A DNA stretch of 64,000 nt from the NCBI RefSeq assembly GCF_904424705.1, contig NZ_CAJGBF010000013.1:1-64000 (forward strand), written 5' to 3'. Both the position numbers and the translations under genes were made by a program. This stretch comes from Rossellomorea arthrocnemi (GTDB lineage: Bacteria > Bacillota > Bacilli > Bacillales > Bacillaceae_B). Positions 43,916-52,483 of the stretch are shown here, piece after piece; positions within the stretch are counted from its first letter, which is position 1; the number at the start of each line of letters is the position of its first letter. The notes under the pieces are model-generated. The model ran no database searches. It saw only the letters and a program-made list of their open reading frames with translations, and was not told the DNA's origin.

Positions 43916-45163
43916 ATGGCAGTTCAGGTACCGAGGGATAAGGGAATTGACCGCACGTTGTCTATCTTTAAGGACGGTTATGAGTTTATTCAAAAACGTA
44001 TACAAATGCACCATCTAGATGTATATGAAACTAAGATTCTTGGTCAAAAGGTGGCTCTTCTTAGTGGGGAAGAAGGCGTTAAACTTTTCTATGATAATGA
44101 AAAGATGAAGAGGAACGGAGCGATGCCGCCTCATATACTAAACACACTATTCGGAAAAGGTGGGGTTCAAACGTTGGATGGTGGGTCTCATGAACATCGA
44201 AAACGTTTGTTTATGTCGTTAATGACACCTGAAAGACTAAAGGACCTGCACCACATTACGACGAGGCATTGGAAAGCCTTTGCTCTTGAATGGGAGAAAA
44301 AGAAAAAAGTCATCCTTTTTTATGAAGCCCTGGAATTACTCACAAGGGTCGGGTGTGAGTGGGCTGGCTTACCTTTAGGAGACAAGGAAGTATCAAAATG
44401 CTCCAAAGAATTAAATCATTTAATTGAGGGAGCTTCGAAGGTCGGCCCAAGGTATCTTGTAAGTATACGGGCAAGAAATAAATTAGAGCAATGGATTGGG
44501 AGTATCATTCAAACGGTGAGGCAAGGGAAACATGAACCAAGAAAAGGCTCAGCTCTTTACGAAATGGCACTCCACAAAGACCTGAACGGGGACCTTCTTG
44601 ATATACATGTGGCTGCAGTCGAATTATTAAATGTGATTCGCCCACTTGTGGCCATATCCCGCTATCTCGTATTTGGTGCGGTCGCGCTTGAAAAACAACC
44701 TGATTGGAACATAAAGATCATGTCTAATGATGATCATTTACGATGCTTCATTCAAGAAGTGCGTCGCTACTACCCCTTCTTCCCATTTCTGGCTGCTATT
44801 ACAACGAATGACTTCGTATGGCAGCAGTACCATTTTAAGCAGGGTCAAATGGTACTGCTTGATTTATATGGAACGAATCATGACCCGAGGATTTGGGAAA
44901 ACCCCGACAACTTCGAACCGGAACGTTTCAAAGAATATAAAGGCAGTATTTATGACCTGGTGCCACAGGGCGGAGGAGATTATTATGATGGTCACCGTTG
45001 TCCAGGAGAATGGCCGACCATTGAAGTCATGAAAGCCAGCTTCGCATTTATGAGTAAGCATCTTGAATATCAACTGCCTACGCAAGATATGAGCTATAGC
45101 CTTCGAAAGATTCCTTCACTGCCTAAAAGTGGTTTTGTTATGAGGAAGGTACGCTGTAAGTAA
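43916..45163 (+). CDS. cypC: Fatty-acid peroxygenase P450 (CYP152A)
   Basis: This 415-aa cytochrome P450 uses hydrogen peroxide to hydroxylate fatty acids at the alpha or beta carbon. The haem ligand is Cys362 in GGGDYYDGHRCPGEW. Arg242 and Pro243 (NVIRPLVA), which hold the fatty-acid carboxylate in B. subtilis CypC, are at exactly the same positions. The ExxR motif is in the EVRRYYPFFPF helix. It is divergent from the MerR/AidB-like operon, which also handles acyl groups. The ribosome binding site is modest (GGGG, about 11 bases). Confidence 0.95.
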   Translation: MAVQVPRDKGIDRTLSIFKDGYEFIQKRIQMHHLDVYETKILGQKVALLSGEEGVKLFYDNEKMKRNGAMPPHILNTLFGKGGVQTLDGGSHEHRKRLFMSLMTPERLKDLHHITTRHWKAFALEWEKKKKVILFYEALELLTRVGCEWAGLPLGDKEVSKCSKELNHLIEGASKVGPRYLVSIRARNKLEQWIGSIIQTVRQGKHEPRKGSALYEMALHKDLNGDLLDIHVAAVELLNVIRPLVAISRYLVFGAVALEKQPDWNIKIMSNDDHLRCFIQEVRRYYPFFPFLAAITTNDFVWQQYHFKQGQMVLLDLYGTNHDPRIWENPDNFEPERFKEYKGSIYDLVPQGGGDYYDGHRCPGEWPTIEVMKASFAFMSKHLEYQLPTQDMSYSLRKIPSLPKSGFVMRKVRCK

Positions 45164-45212
45164 TATAGACTCCCTTAGGGTCTATATACATATACTTATC
45201 ATTCAAGTAATT

Positions 45213-45241
45213 AACCAGTGTTTTGATTAATACCACTGGTT
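45213..45241. terminator. Terminator between convergent cypC and RNA-ligase-like genes
   Basis: AACCAGTG (45213-45220) pairs with CACTGGTT (45234-45241), followed by TTTTTA on the plus strand. A weaker AT-rich hairpin lies right after the cypC stop. Confidence 0.82.
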
Positions 45242-45265
45242 TTTTATGTTTCGGTATGATAGAAC

Positions 45266-45820
45266 TTAACTATTTTTTAATGGTTTACTAAAGATGATGG
45301 GTGCATCCACACCATTATTGGAATCTTCTACTAATTCAATTAAGGCTATATGGGTTATCCTTGCATCAATCAGGTCTCCCCTCTTTAAGCAATATTCGAA
45401 TCCTTCCGCCAATTTTTCCGGAGGGAGCTTATTGGCTAATGTGCAATGGGGTATCCAGTTGTCTGGAAGATAAAGTGGATTGGCATATTCATTAAAAGAC
45501 TGAAAATAATCATGGTGAGATGAGTGCAAATTCAGGAGTTCTCCAGTAACCGTTGGGGAGAGGAAGAGAGTTCCGAAGTTTAGAAAGGAACCTATTGTGT
45601 TCAATGTGATATGAATAGATTTCTTATGTTCATAATATGAATCTAAAGCTTCTATATAAGCTTCCTTGTTTAAGTGGGTGTAACTCCCTATCGTAATATG
45701 GGGACGAGCATCGTGAATTTCTTCTTCATAAAAAGAAATTTTTTTAATGGTAAGTTCTTTCCAAATTCCTTTAATCAGCTCTTCAGTTTTATCATCAAAT
45801 AGAGCGATTACCCAGTACAT
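45266..45820 (-). CDS. 2'-5' RNA ligase family (2H phosphoesterase)
   Basis: This 184-aa protein of the 2H phosphoesterase superfamily has the two catalytic H-x-T motifs His41-I-Thr43 and His125-C-Thr127, symmetrically placed as expected. Relatives ligate or cleave 2'-5' RNA bonds or hydrolyse cyclic phosphates. The ATG at 45820 has AAAGGTGG seven bases upstream; the ATG at 45838 has no site. Confidence 0.85.
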   Translation of the reverse strand: MYWVIALFDDKTEELIKGIWKELTIKKISFYEEEIHDARPHITIGSYTHLNKEAYIEALDSYYEHKKSIHITLNTIGSFLNFGTLFLSPTVTGELLNLHSSHHDYFQSFNEYANPLYLPDNWIPHCTLANKLPPEKLAEGFEYCLKRGDLIDARITHIALIELVEDSNNGVDAPIIFSKPLKNS

Positions 45821-45896
45821 AGGTAAACCACCTTTCATATTATACGGATTTTTTCAAACACCGACTTCCTTATACTGTAACACACTCTCCGTAAAG

Positions 45897-45929
45897 AATG
45901 ATCTGATGTAAACGCTTAATGATCTGATG
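45897..45929. promoter_or_regulatory. Direct repeats around a cre-like site upstream of guaC
   Basis: AATGATCTGATG occurs exactly twice (45897-45908 and 45918-45929), 21 bases apart, which is two helical turns. Between and overlapping them ATGTAAACGCTTAAT (45906-45920) matches the cre consensus at all but one position. The site is about 45 bases upstream of the guaC -35. Confidence 0.5.
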
Positions 45930-45972
45930 GGCGGATATTCAGTTTCTTCTTTCATAATTAAATAAAATTCTT

Positions 45973-46001
45973 TGACATCGAAAAGAAAATGATGTAAATT
46001 A
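45973..46001 (+). promoter_or_regulatory. guaC promoter
   Basis: Perfect TTGACA (45973-45978), 17 bases, TAAATT (45996-46001). ACGAACGTTT at 46011-46020 contains the CGAAC core of PurR boxes; a single half site is weak evidence. Confidence 0.75.
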
Positions 46002-46062
46002 CCTTATGTACGAACGTTTACAAAATAACCAAACTTTAATATTCGTGTTTAGGGGTGTAATG

Positions 46063-47046
46063 ATGGAAAATGTATTTGATTACGAAGATATTCAATTAAT
46101 TCCTGCAAAATGTGTGGTTAACAGCCGTACTGAATGTGATACAACTGTAACTTTGGGTGGACATACCTTTAAATTGCCTGTGGTCCCTGCCAATATGCAG
46201 ACGATCATTGATGAAAAAATTGCTGTCTATTTAGCTGAAAATGACTATTTCTATATCATGCATCGTTTTGAACCAGAAAAACGTGTTTCTTTTATAAAAG
46301 ATATGAAGGCACGTGGATTAATTTCTTCTATATCTGTAGGTGTTAAGGATGAAGAATATGACTTCGTTCTACAGCTGGCCGAAGAAAAGCTGATTCCCGA
46401 ATTCATCACGATAGACATCGCACATGGACATTCCAATGCCGTCATCAGTATGATCCAGCACATAAAAAAACACATACCTGAAAGCTTTGTGATTGCTGGA
46501 AACGTAGGTACACCTGAGGCGGTAAGAGAATTGGAACATGCCGGGGCGGATGCTACGAAGGTGGGAATCGGACCAGGTAAAGTGTGTATTACCAAAATAA
46601 AAACAGGCTTTGGTACAGGCGGTTGGCAGCTGGCCGCACTACGATGGTGTGCAAAAGCAGCAACAAAGCCCATCATTGCCGACGGTGGTATCCGTACTCA
46701 TGGGGATGTCGCAAAATCCATTCGCTTTGGAGCTACTATGGTGATGATTGGATCTCTATTTGCAGGTCACGAAGAATCTCCAGGAGAAACAATTGAAAAA
46801 GACGGAAAGCTATTCAAGGAATATTTTGGATCAGCCTCGGAATTTCAAAAGGGTGAGAAGAAAAACGTTGAAGGCAAGAAAATGTATGTCGAACATAAAG
46901 GTTCATTAGAGCATACCCTGATCGAAATGGAACAAGATCTTCAATCCTCTATCTCTTATGCTGGTGGCACTAAACTTGAATCCATCCGCACGGTAGATTA
47001 TGTTGTGGTGAAAAATTCAATCTTTAATGGTGATAAAGTATATTAA
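46063..47046 (+). CDS. guaC: GMP reductase
   Basis: This enzyme converts GMP to IMP and ammonia with NADPH, recycling guanine nucleotides. The 327 aa match the bacterial GuaC2 type, very like B. subtilis GuaC. It is a TIM barrel with catalytic Cys175 in [15 protein letters not shown] and the flap region [20 protein letters not shown]. The frame opens at 46006, but that part overlaps the transcription start. The ATG at 46063 has AGGGG seven bases upstream and begins the conserved [16 protein letters not shown]. Confidence 0.96.
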   Translation: MENVFDYEDIQLIPAKCVVNSRTECDTTVTLGGHTFKLPVVPANMQTIIDEKIAVYLAENDYFYIMHRFEPEKRVSFIKDMKARGLISSISVGVKDEEYDFVLQLAEEKLIPEFITIDIAHGHSNAVISMIQHIKKHIPESFVIAGNVGTPEAVRELEHAGADATKVGIGPGKVCITKIKTGFGTGGWQLAALRWCAKAATKPIIADGGIRTHGDVAKSIRFGATMVMIGSLFAGHEESPGETIEKDGKLFKEYFGSASEFQKGEKKNVEGKKMYVEHKGSLEHTLIEMEQDLQSSISYAGGTKLESIRTVDYVVVKNSIFNGDKVY

Positions 47047-47059
47047 AAGTGAGATAGGT

Positions 47060-47090
47060 AAAAAGGTGGGCAAAGATTGCTCACCTTTTT
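47060..47090 (+). terminator. Terminator of guaC
   Basis: AAAAAGGTG-GGC (47060-47072) pairs with GCTCACCTTTTT (47079-47090) with one G-T pair, then TTT. Confidence 0.85.
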
Positions 47091-47328
47091 TTAAAATAGT
47101 CATACCATGATGAATCGGTAGGTAATACAGCCTTTCCTTCAAATATCAACTCCATTTCTGCCCAGTTCATAAAAATAATAAAACCCCTCATCCATCATTC
47201 ATCCCTCCAAAAAATATGTTTCCCCTTCTCCAACACCACTATGAGGGACGGACCTCTAAAAAGATAGAAGTCGTATTCTAAGTTTCTTATTTTGAGGTCC
47301 GTCCCTCAAAATTATTTCACCACTCGTG
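47091..47328. other. Intergenic region carrying one REPIN-like element
   Basis: Apart from the 65-bp element at 47243-47307, this stretch shows no ORF with a ribosome binding site and no further structure. Confidence 0.5.
47243..47307. repeat. REPIN-like element, 65 bp
   Basis: GAGGGACGGACCTC (47243-47256) and its exact inverse (47294-47307) flank a 37-base spacer, identical in size to 22603-22667. Pairing extends one base further out on each side (T/A). Confidence 0.9.
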
Positions 47329-47356
47329 TAGACACCGGAAGAAATAAAGCTATAAT
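47329..47356 (+). promoter_or_regulatory. Promoter of the 108-aa exported protein gene
   Basis: TAGACA (47329-47334), 16 bases, TATAAT (47351-47356). It begins 22 bases right of the REPIN-like element. Confidence 0.65.
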
Positions 47357-47388
47357 TAATTTTATATGATCTTGGGAGGTGAAGGGCT

Positions 47389-47715
47389 ATGGAGAGATTA
47401 GTATTGATGTTACTATTGTGTATAACCTTTGTAACCATTCCGTTCCAGCAGCAAACTCATCCATCAATTTCTACAAATTTTGATAAAGTGGCTACTATTT
47501 CGGATCATCTGTATATAACTGATGAACCAATGATTCTCGACACAGTGCCTTCCCTTGTTCATAAACAAGATGGTATTCCCCCTAACAAAATCACCATCCC
47601 CCCTGAGATGCACTCCGAGGTAACGTCTTTAATGCGGAGTTCATTTTGCTTTGAGATTTGTCCTGATTCATTGGGCTTTCTTGAAATGGTCAGGTCCTAT
47701 TCAAATTACCTCTGA
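47389..47715 (+). CDS. Uncharacterised exported protein, 108 aa
   Basis: The protein begins with a signal-like segment (MERLVLMLLLCITFVTIPFQ) followed by a polar, Ser/Thr/Pro-rich part with no recognisable domain. GGGAGGTG lies seven bases before the ATG and a good promoter is upstream, so it is probably expressed. It lacks a twin-arginine motif, so it is not an obvious Tat substrate despite tatA nearby. Confidence 0.55.
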   Translation: MERLVLMLLLCITFVTIPFQQQTHPSISTNFDKVATISDHLYITDEPMILDTVPSLVHKQDGIPPNKITIPPEMHSEVTSLMRSSFCFEICPDSLGFLEMVRSYSNYL

Positions 47716-47812
47716 ACCTTCATTCTTACATTTATCATTAGTGAAAACTTTTTTCTTCTTTAGGAAAAGAGTTTATTTGTCTTGCATGTTAAGAAAATGG
47801 AGGCGTTCTAAA

Positions 47813-48007
47813 ATGAAGGATAATGAATTCCGTATGGAATCAATTGTTTGTTATGTATTCTGTTCTTTATTCCTTATATGCTTTATCGGTTTGATCTTAA
47901 TATCTGGAGAAATGAGCGGTAATAGTCTCGTTTCTTCTTTTCCGCGATTCTCCTGGGATATGATGATTAAATGGCAGGAAATTGTGGAAATATTCGACCT
48001 GAAATAA
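47813..48007 (+). CDS. Small membrane protein, 64 aa
   Basis: This is a single-helix protein with a short charged N terminus (MKDNEFRMES), a Cys-containing hydrophobic helix (IVCYVFCSLFLICFIGLILI) and an extracytoplasmic tail. I do not recognise a family. The ATG at 47813 has GGAGG nine bases upstream; the frame open from 47651 has no start signal. It lies 33 bases before tatA. Confidence 0.6.
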   Translation: MKDNEFRMESIVCYVFCSLFLICFIGLILISGEMSGNSLVSSFPRFSWDMMIKWQEIVEIFDLK

Positions 48008-48040
48008 GTTAAATGACTTGAAAAAAGTGAGGAATATAAT

Positions 48041-48241
48041 ATGAATCTCGGATTCGGTGAAATAGCGATTATATTGTTTGTTGCCCTTATATTCTTTGGA
48101 CCAAAAAGACTTCCAGAACTCGGAAAAGCGGCAGGTACATCCTTAAGAGAATTCAAAAAGGCAGTTAGTGGGTTAATGGACGATGAAGAACAAATTAAAC
48201 TGGAAGAGAGCGAACTGAATAAGAATAAAGAAATTAAATAG
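48041..48241 (+). CDS. tatA: Twin-arginine translocase subunit TatA
   Basis: This 66-aa protein forms the pore-like oligomer that carries folded proteins across the membrane with TatC. The N-terminal helix (GFGEIAIILFVALIFFGPKRLPELGKAAG) with the F-G-P hinge and the amphipathic helix after it are diagnostic. No tatC is in the window. It is preceded on the same strand by two small exported or membrane proteins. Confidence 0.92.
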   Translation: MNLGFGEIAIILFVALIFFGPKRLPELGKAAGTSLREFKKAVSGLMDDEEQIKLEESELNKNKEIK

Positions 48242-48255
48242 CGGACAACGTTTTT

Positions 48256-48318
48256 TGGGGACGGGCCTCTATAAATGGTGATTTCATCATTGTTTGTACG
48301 TTTAGAGGTCCGTCCCTC
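48256..48318. repeat. REPIN-like element, 63 bp
   Basis: TGGGGACGGGCCTC (48256-48269, three mismatches) and the exact GAGGTCCGTCCCTC (48305-48318) flank 35 bases. It lies between convergent tatA and the methyltransferase gene, 24 bases beyond the latter's stop. The left arm is partly decayed. Confidence 0.8.
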
Positions 48319-48342
48319 TTTTTATTCATAGCTCAATTCCGA

Positions 48343-49149
48343 TTATCTCTTCTTGGCAATGATCGTGAATAATCCTGGTAGCTTATTTTCTATCCCCTCT
48401 GGCGCATCTGGTGGAAATGCCCACCTTATTCCGGATTCTTCTTTCAAATGAATGATGCTCAGTTCGACGGTGGCTAGCGCAGTAATGATTTCACCCAATG
48501 TCCACCTGCGAATCCTGTTCTTAGTTGATTGGTGTTCTGATTCGTTCTCTAATAATTTCCTGAAAGCAACGTCTACTTCGATTTCACTATTATCAAAATA
48601 GTCGCCTGCTGCCACCATTTTCGTATCTTCAACCTTTAATAGTTTAGAAAGCATCGGATGATAATCTCTCAAAAACAAAGTCCCGCCTCTCTTAAGAATG
48701 TTTCTGACAACCTTAAAAACAGGTTCTAATTCCACAAAATAGTGTAGGACGCCCACTTCTAGTATGACAAAATCAAAGTCCTCTATCTCCTTTTCTACAG
48801 GGATTTCCAATAAATCAGAAACGATATAATGAATGTTGACACCAGCACTTTCTGCCAATTCCAATGCGTACTTTCTATTTTCTTTTGAAATATCAACCAC
48901 AGTTACCTCTGCTCCCAACAATGCAAAGGATACAGCTTTATTTCCCTTTGATCCGAGTAAATTTGCAATTTTCTTTCCTTTTATATCCCCCATATGCTTT
49001 ATATATTCCGATACTTTCCGTTTAGGATCTTCTATAAGTGTAATGGCATATTCCTGCGGCAATCCATGGCGATTCACCCATGCCTGATAGGCACCATTAT
49101 TCCACCCTTCCCTATTAATCTTACTAAGTTCGCTTTGTTTCAAAATCAT
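48343..49149 (-). CDS. Class I SAM-dependent methyltransferase
   Basis: This 268-aa methyltransferase has a Rossmann-like core. Motif I is recognisable as KIANLLGSKGNKAVSFALLGAEVTVVDIS, motif II/III as FDFVILEVGVLHYF, and LKRGGTLFLRDYHP is the motif before the cap. The loop GSKGNKA replaces the usual G-x-G-x-G, as in a subgroup of small-molecule methyltransferases. The acceptor is unknown. The ATG at 49149 follows GGGAG. The gene is flanked by REPIN-like elements on both sides. Confidence 0.83.
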   Translation of the reverse strand: MILKQSELSKINREGWNNGAYQAWVNRHGLPQEYAITLIEDPKRKVSEYIKHMGDIKGKKIANLLGSKGNKAVSFALLGAEVTVVDISKENRKYALELAESAGVNIHYIVSDLLEIPVEKEIEDFDFVILEVGVLHYFVELEPVFKVVRNILKRGGTLFLRDYHPMLSKLLKVEDTKMVAAGDYFDNSEIEVDVAFRKLLENESEHQSTKNRIRRWTLGEIITALATVELSIIHLKEESGIRWAFPPDAPEGIENKLPGLFTIIAKKR

Positions 49150-49171
49150 GTCACTCCCAAGATAAAATGTA

Positions 49172-49270
49172 GAGGGACGGACCTCCCAAATCGCCTCGTT
49201 TCAGCTTCCCCATCCTTATACAACCAATGTTTTTTCTGAAAAATCCACACATTTCAGAGGTCCGTCCCTC
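49172..49270. repeat. REPIN-like element, 99 bp
   Basis: GAGGGACGGACCTC (49172-49185) and its exact inverse (49257-49270) flank 71 bases, the same size as 27373-27471 and 27979-28077. It lies 22 bases upstream of the methyltransferase start. Confidence 0.9.
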
Positions 49271-49287
49271 GCCTGTTAACGAAAAAA

Positions 49288-49319
49288 GGGAACCTACCTA
49301 AAAGCGCAGGAAGGTTCCC
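49288..49319 (-). terminator. Terminator of the GNAT fusion gene
   Basis: GGGAACCT (49288-49295) pairs with AGGTTCCC (49312-49319). On the minus strand TTTTTTCG follows, six bases past the stop. Confidence 0.85.
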
Positions 49320-49325
49320 GTGGGG

Positions 49326-52300
49326 TTATCTGAATTTGATGTTTTGTAATGAATTGATGCCTTGGATATCCTTAACTTCTCCGTAGAAGAGGATAGTTGG
49401 TTCTGTCTTCAGGGTTTCTCCAGTTGTCCCCGACCACTCGGTTGTTGACGCTATGAGGAGTGCATCCTGGTTGACGTATGCTTCGGATATTTTTCTATTT
49501 TTAGGATGAACGCACGTGAGTGTCTCAGCATGTTCATCCGACCCTAACGTAACATACGGCGAATCTCGTAAAACAAACTCTTCCGATCCCGCATAGTATT
49601 TATTAACAATTCCTTCTGTAGGAATTGATACGTAGCTCGAACATAATGTATCTCCATGTTTAATGAAGGCATCCATATTCAGTAATTCTTTTTCCACAGT
49701 ACGTCCTGAATTCTGATGAATCTCTGCGTAAACGGTAAGGACGGGTACCTCCGACAGCGTTAATGCATATTGTCGTAGAGTGATGCCTTTCATCTTATCG
49801 TGTTTCTTAAACTCTGTCGTTAAACAGATACCGGTCCAGTGATGGCCGTAATCATCCATTTTGGTCACTGCATTAATTGTGGTATCCTCTTTCAGCATGG
49901 AATATGCACTGATATTCTCGAAAGAGTATGCGATACCACCGCCCCATGGATTCCACCACGCACGTGGGCCGGCTGTAGGATATTGATGATCAAGGGCTTC
50001 ATTTCCCTTAAACTTCAAGGAATAGATACCCGGATAGTAATCCGGAGAGGCCATGAATGAAATAGCACCATTATCCACAGACCAAATGTCTCCTTTTTGC
50101 TCAATCTTCACATCATTTTCCCCTTGAACAAATTGCAGGGAGTCAACCGTTGCCAATTGACTCTTTGAAATAAATTCACTGGATATCCACTTTATGCCAG
50201 GAGAATGGTGTTCTAGTTGTACACTAAATTGAGTAAGACAATCATCCTTCTGCACTTTTTTCACAAGTGTGCTACTCTCATTTTGAACGGTTAATGTTCC
50301 ATGCACATAAGGAGTCAACATGGATCTGAATGAATATTCCACTTTTTCATTTACGGAAGAAACAACATCCCCCTTTTCTTTTTCAAATGCATAAAGAGGC
50401 AGCTCTTTCAGTTCGCATTCTTCATCCCCCAGGACTAATTCACGCCACTTAGACCAATGATTAGACGTATTGACCCCTACTTGGATCGGGCCTAAGCTGA
50501 TCTCTTCGTGGGATCGAAGCAGTTCGACTTCATATTCCAAAGCCATTCGCCAATCATCTTTTCGTGCAGTGGCACCTTCTGGCCATCCTAAACCAATCGT
50601 ATCGCCTTTTGCAGATCCGATAAAAATCCAATTCTCAGAAATAGCTTTGTCATCGATATATTCCATAAATGGATTCAAGGACTCATTGCCAATCAAGACA
50701 CCATTGTTTTGAGGGATCGCCATCCCTTCAAAACTAGTGAACACTGGTTGTATTAATGAAAGCTGCTTCTTATCTTCCTTCCCTTTATTCACCACCTCGT
50801 GCTTGATTTCGACTAATCCATCTCCATAAATCTTGAAATACGTGTTGAGAAGGATCGAATCAAAAGCTTCTGATATCAGAGAGGTTTTAATAATCATTGC
50901 CTCAGGCAATTCGATAAATTCAATGGAAGAAGCTTCTTTCTTAGAAAATTCTTCACTGTAAGGTTTACCAAATTTGGGAGTGAACAATGAAATAGGGTCT
51001 CGAGTAAAAGCTGTGGAGCCAATTTTCACAAAATGGTTTCTTTTTTCGATTTCCACAAAATGTGGCCCGTTATACCCTAACCAATGCTCATCTGTTTCAC
51101 AACCAAATTTAGCGCCAAACCCTGGAAATGCCAATCTAAGTATAGTTGTAAAGGTAGATCTGATCCCGTTCTCCCGTTCGATGGATACACTGATTTCTTC
51201 TGATAAATATCCATTTTTCAACAGTTGAACAGGAATCGGGATGGAAATTCTCCCTTTACACCCGATTTTCTCGTTTACTTCTGTTTTTTCCCAATTTAAA
51301 ACTTTATTGGAAGGAAGCTTAATGCTCCAATGAGTGGTTTCGTCTACTTCACTTTCAAGGTCAAGATAGACAGTTCCATTACTATGAGGTTTCCAGTTTT
51401 TCTTCACTGACCTCAGGTTGATTTTACCTGCCTGCTTAGGGAAGACGCCTATTTTCAGAGAAAGAGCTTGTTTATTGATTTCAACATCAGCGCCAATTGT
51501 GGGATGGGTTTTCCACGGACTTGGTTCATTGATTGGCATAGAAACCCTTACAGGGAAGTCTTTCGTACAATTATGATTTACCAGAATGGTCTCTTCGAAA
51601 TCATGTGTTGCAACAGAAGACGATACACCTTTTATAGAAAACTCAATTGGTTCCTTATTGTGATTCTCCAAATGATAATGTACATAATGGTCTTCGTTTG
51701 CAAGAAGTTTGAATTCGGGCGCTTTCATTTCAACTAAAAAATCCTGGGTTTCAATCAAACGGATCCCTCGTCCCGTCCGCTCAAATTGTATGCGGACGAA
51801 CTCTTCACCTGCTGCCCACTTGTACTCATAATACGTATGGTCATTATCTATTAAACCATCCGGTTGGATTTCAATTACTCGCTGACTGGTTGCATACCAG
51901 TCATGTTTCTTGAAAAATGATTTTAACATGTCGATTTGAAGCACCATGGGGATAAAATTCATTAAGTGGACTGTGTCATCACGGTCCTCCCAGAAGAATC
52001 CGCATTTTTTATAAAGTGGAACGGCTTTTGTATTTCCCGGCCACGTAAATAAATCGAGTCTCGGCCATTGTAATTCAACCGTCTTCTCGATCGCTTTTCT
52101 GACGAGCTTTTTGCCGATTTTTAACCCCTGAAATTTAGGATGTACATTTAATAAAGGAATGTATAAAGCACCTTCATCTTCACGATATTCAGATAGACCG
52201 CAGTAACCTGCAACTTCTTCTCCAATCATTGCTAAAAATAAATGAAGATTTGTGGAATTGGCTTCCTTGTCCTTCACATCCTGCTCTGTCGTGACAGTGG

Positions 52301-52406
52301 AATCACCACCCCAGTTCTCACGGCTTTCATTCCACATTTTTGCGATTCCTTTTGCTAGATCTTCACGATACTCTACGATCTTCACTTGCTCCATCGTTGT
52401 TTTCAT
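49326..52406 (-). CDS. GNAT acetyltransferase fused to a large beta-rich module, 1026 aa
   Basis: Residues 1-155 form a complete GNAT domain (LYIPLLNVHPKFQGLKIGKKLVRKAIE as motif A, NTKAVPLYKKCGFFW as motif B). The remaining 870 residues form a long beta-rich region with no domain I can name. Its C-terminal third (about 770-1000) has the look of a supersandwich as in glycoside hydrolases and lyases (PRAWWNPWGGGIAYSFEN, YGHHWTGICLTTEF). There is no signal peptide, so it is cytosolic. The ATG at 52406 has AGGAGG five bases upstream. A 20-codon ORF lies just ahead of it. Confidence 0.8.
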   Translation of the reverse strand: MKTTMEQVKIVEYREDLAKGIAKMWNESRENWGGDSTVTTEQDVKDKEANSTNLHLFLAMIGEEVAGYCGLSEYREDEGALYIPLLNVHPKFQGLKIGKKLVRKAIEKTVELQWPRLDLFTWPGNTKAVPLYKKCGFFWEDRDDTVHLMNFIPMVLQIDMLKSFFKKHDWYATSQRVIEIQPDGLIDNDHTYYEYKWAAGEEFVRIQFERTGRGIRLIETQDFLVEMKAPEFKLLANEDHYVHYHLENHNKEPIEFSIKGVSSSVATHDFEETILVNHNCTKDFPVRVSMPINEPSPWKTHPTIGADVEINKQALSLKIGVFPKQAGKINLRSVKKNWKPHSNGTVYLDLESEVDETTHWSIKLPSNKVLNWEKTEVNEKIGCKGRISIPIPVQLLKNGYLSEEISVSIERENGIRSTFTTILRLAFPGFGAKFGCETDEHWLGYNGPHFVEIEKRNHFVKIGSTAFTRDPISLFTPKFGKPYSEEFSKKEASSIEFIELPEAMIIKTSLISEAFDSILLNTYFKIYGDGLVEIKHEVVNKGKEDKKQLSLIQPVFTSFEGMAIPQNNGVLIGNESLNPFMEYIDDKAISENWIFIGSAKGDTIGLGWPEGATARKDDWRMALEYEVELLRSHEEISLGPIQVGVNTSNHWSKWRELVLGDEECELKELPLYAFEKEKGDVVSSVNEKVEYSFRSMLTPYVHGTLTVQNESSTLVKKVQKDDCLTQFSVQLEHHSPGIKWISSEFISKSQLATVDSLQFVQGENDVKIEQKGDIWSVDNGAISFMASPDYYPGIYSLKFKGNEALDHQYPTAGPRAWWNPWGGGIAYSFENISAYSMLKEDTTINAVTKMDDYGHHWTGICLTTEFKKHDKMKGITLRQYALTLSEVPVLTVYAEIHQNSGRTVEKELLNMDAFIKHGDTLCSSYVSIPTEGIVNKYYAGSEEFVLRDSPYVTLGSDEHAETLTCVHPKNRKISEAYVNQDALLIASTTEWSGTTGETLKTEPTILFYGEVKDIQGINSLQNIKFR

Positions 52407-52420
52407 AATATCCTCCTGCG

Positions 52421-52483
52421 CTAAGTTTTGAGGGAAAGAACCTCATAATCATTTTTTTGAATTGCATCGACGATTGTCATCAT
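52421..52483 (-). CDS. Possible 20-codon leader peptide
   Basis: A short ORF (MMTIVDAIQKNDYEVLSLKT) starts with ATGATG at 52483, with GGAGG eight bases upstream, one of the best ribosome binding sites in the window. It stops 14 bases before the start of the 1026-aa gene. It may be a regulatory leader peptide or the remnant of a gene start. I see no terminator between the two. Confidence 0.45.
   Translation of the reverse strand: MMTIVDAIQKNDYEVLSLKT

Noticed and set aside
45164-45190. AT-rich hairpin after cypC as its main terminator
   Set aside because: The stem is interrupted and lacks a T run; the hairpin at 45213-45241 is stronger.
46251-46676. 141-codon minus-strand frame across guaC
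   Set aside because: It is the mirror of a highly conserved gene and has no ribosome binding site or family resemblance.
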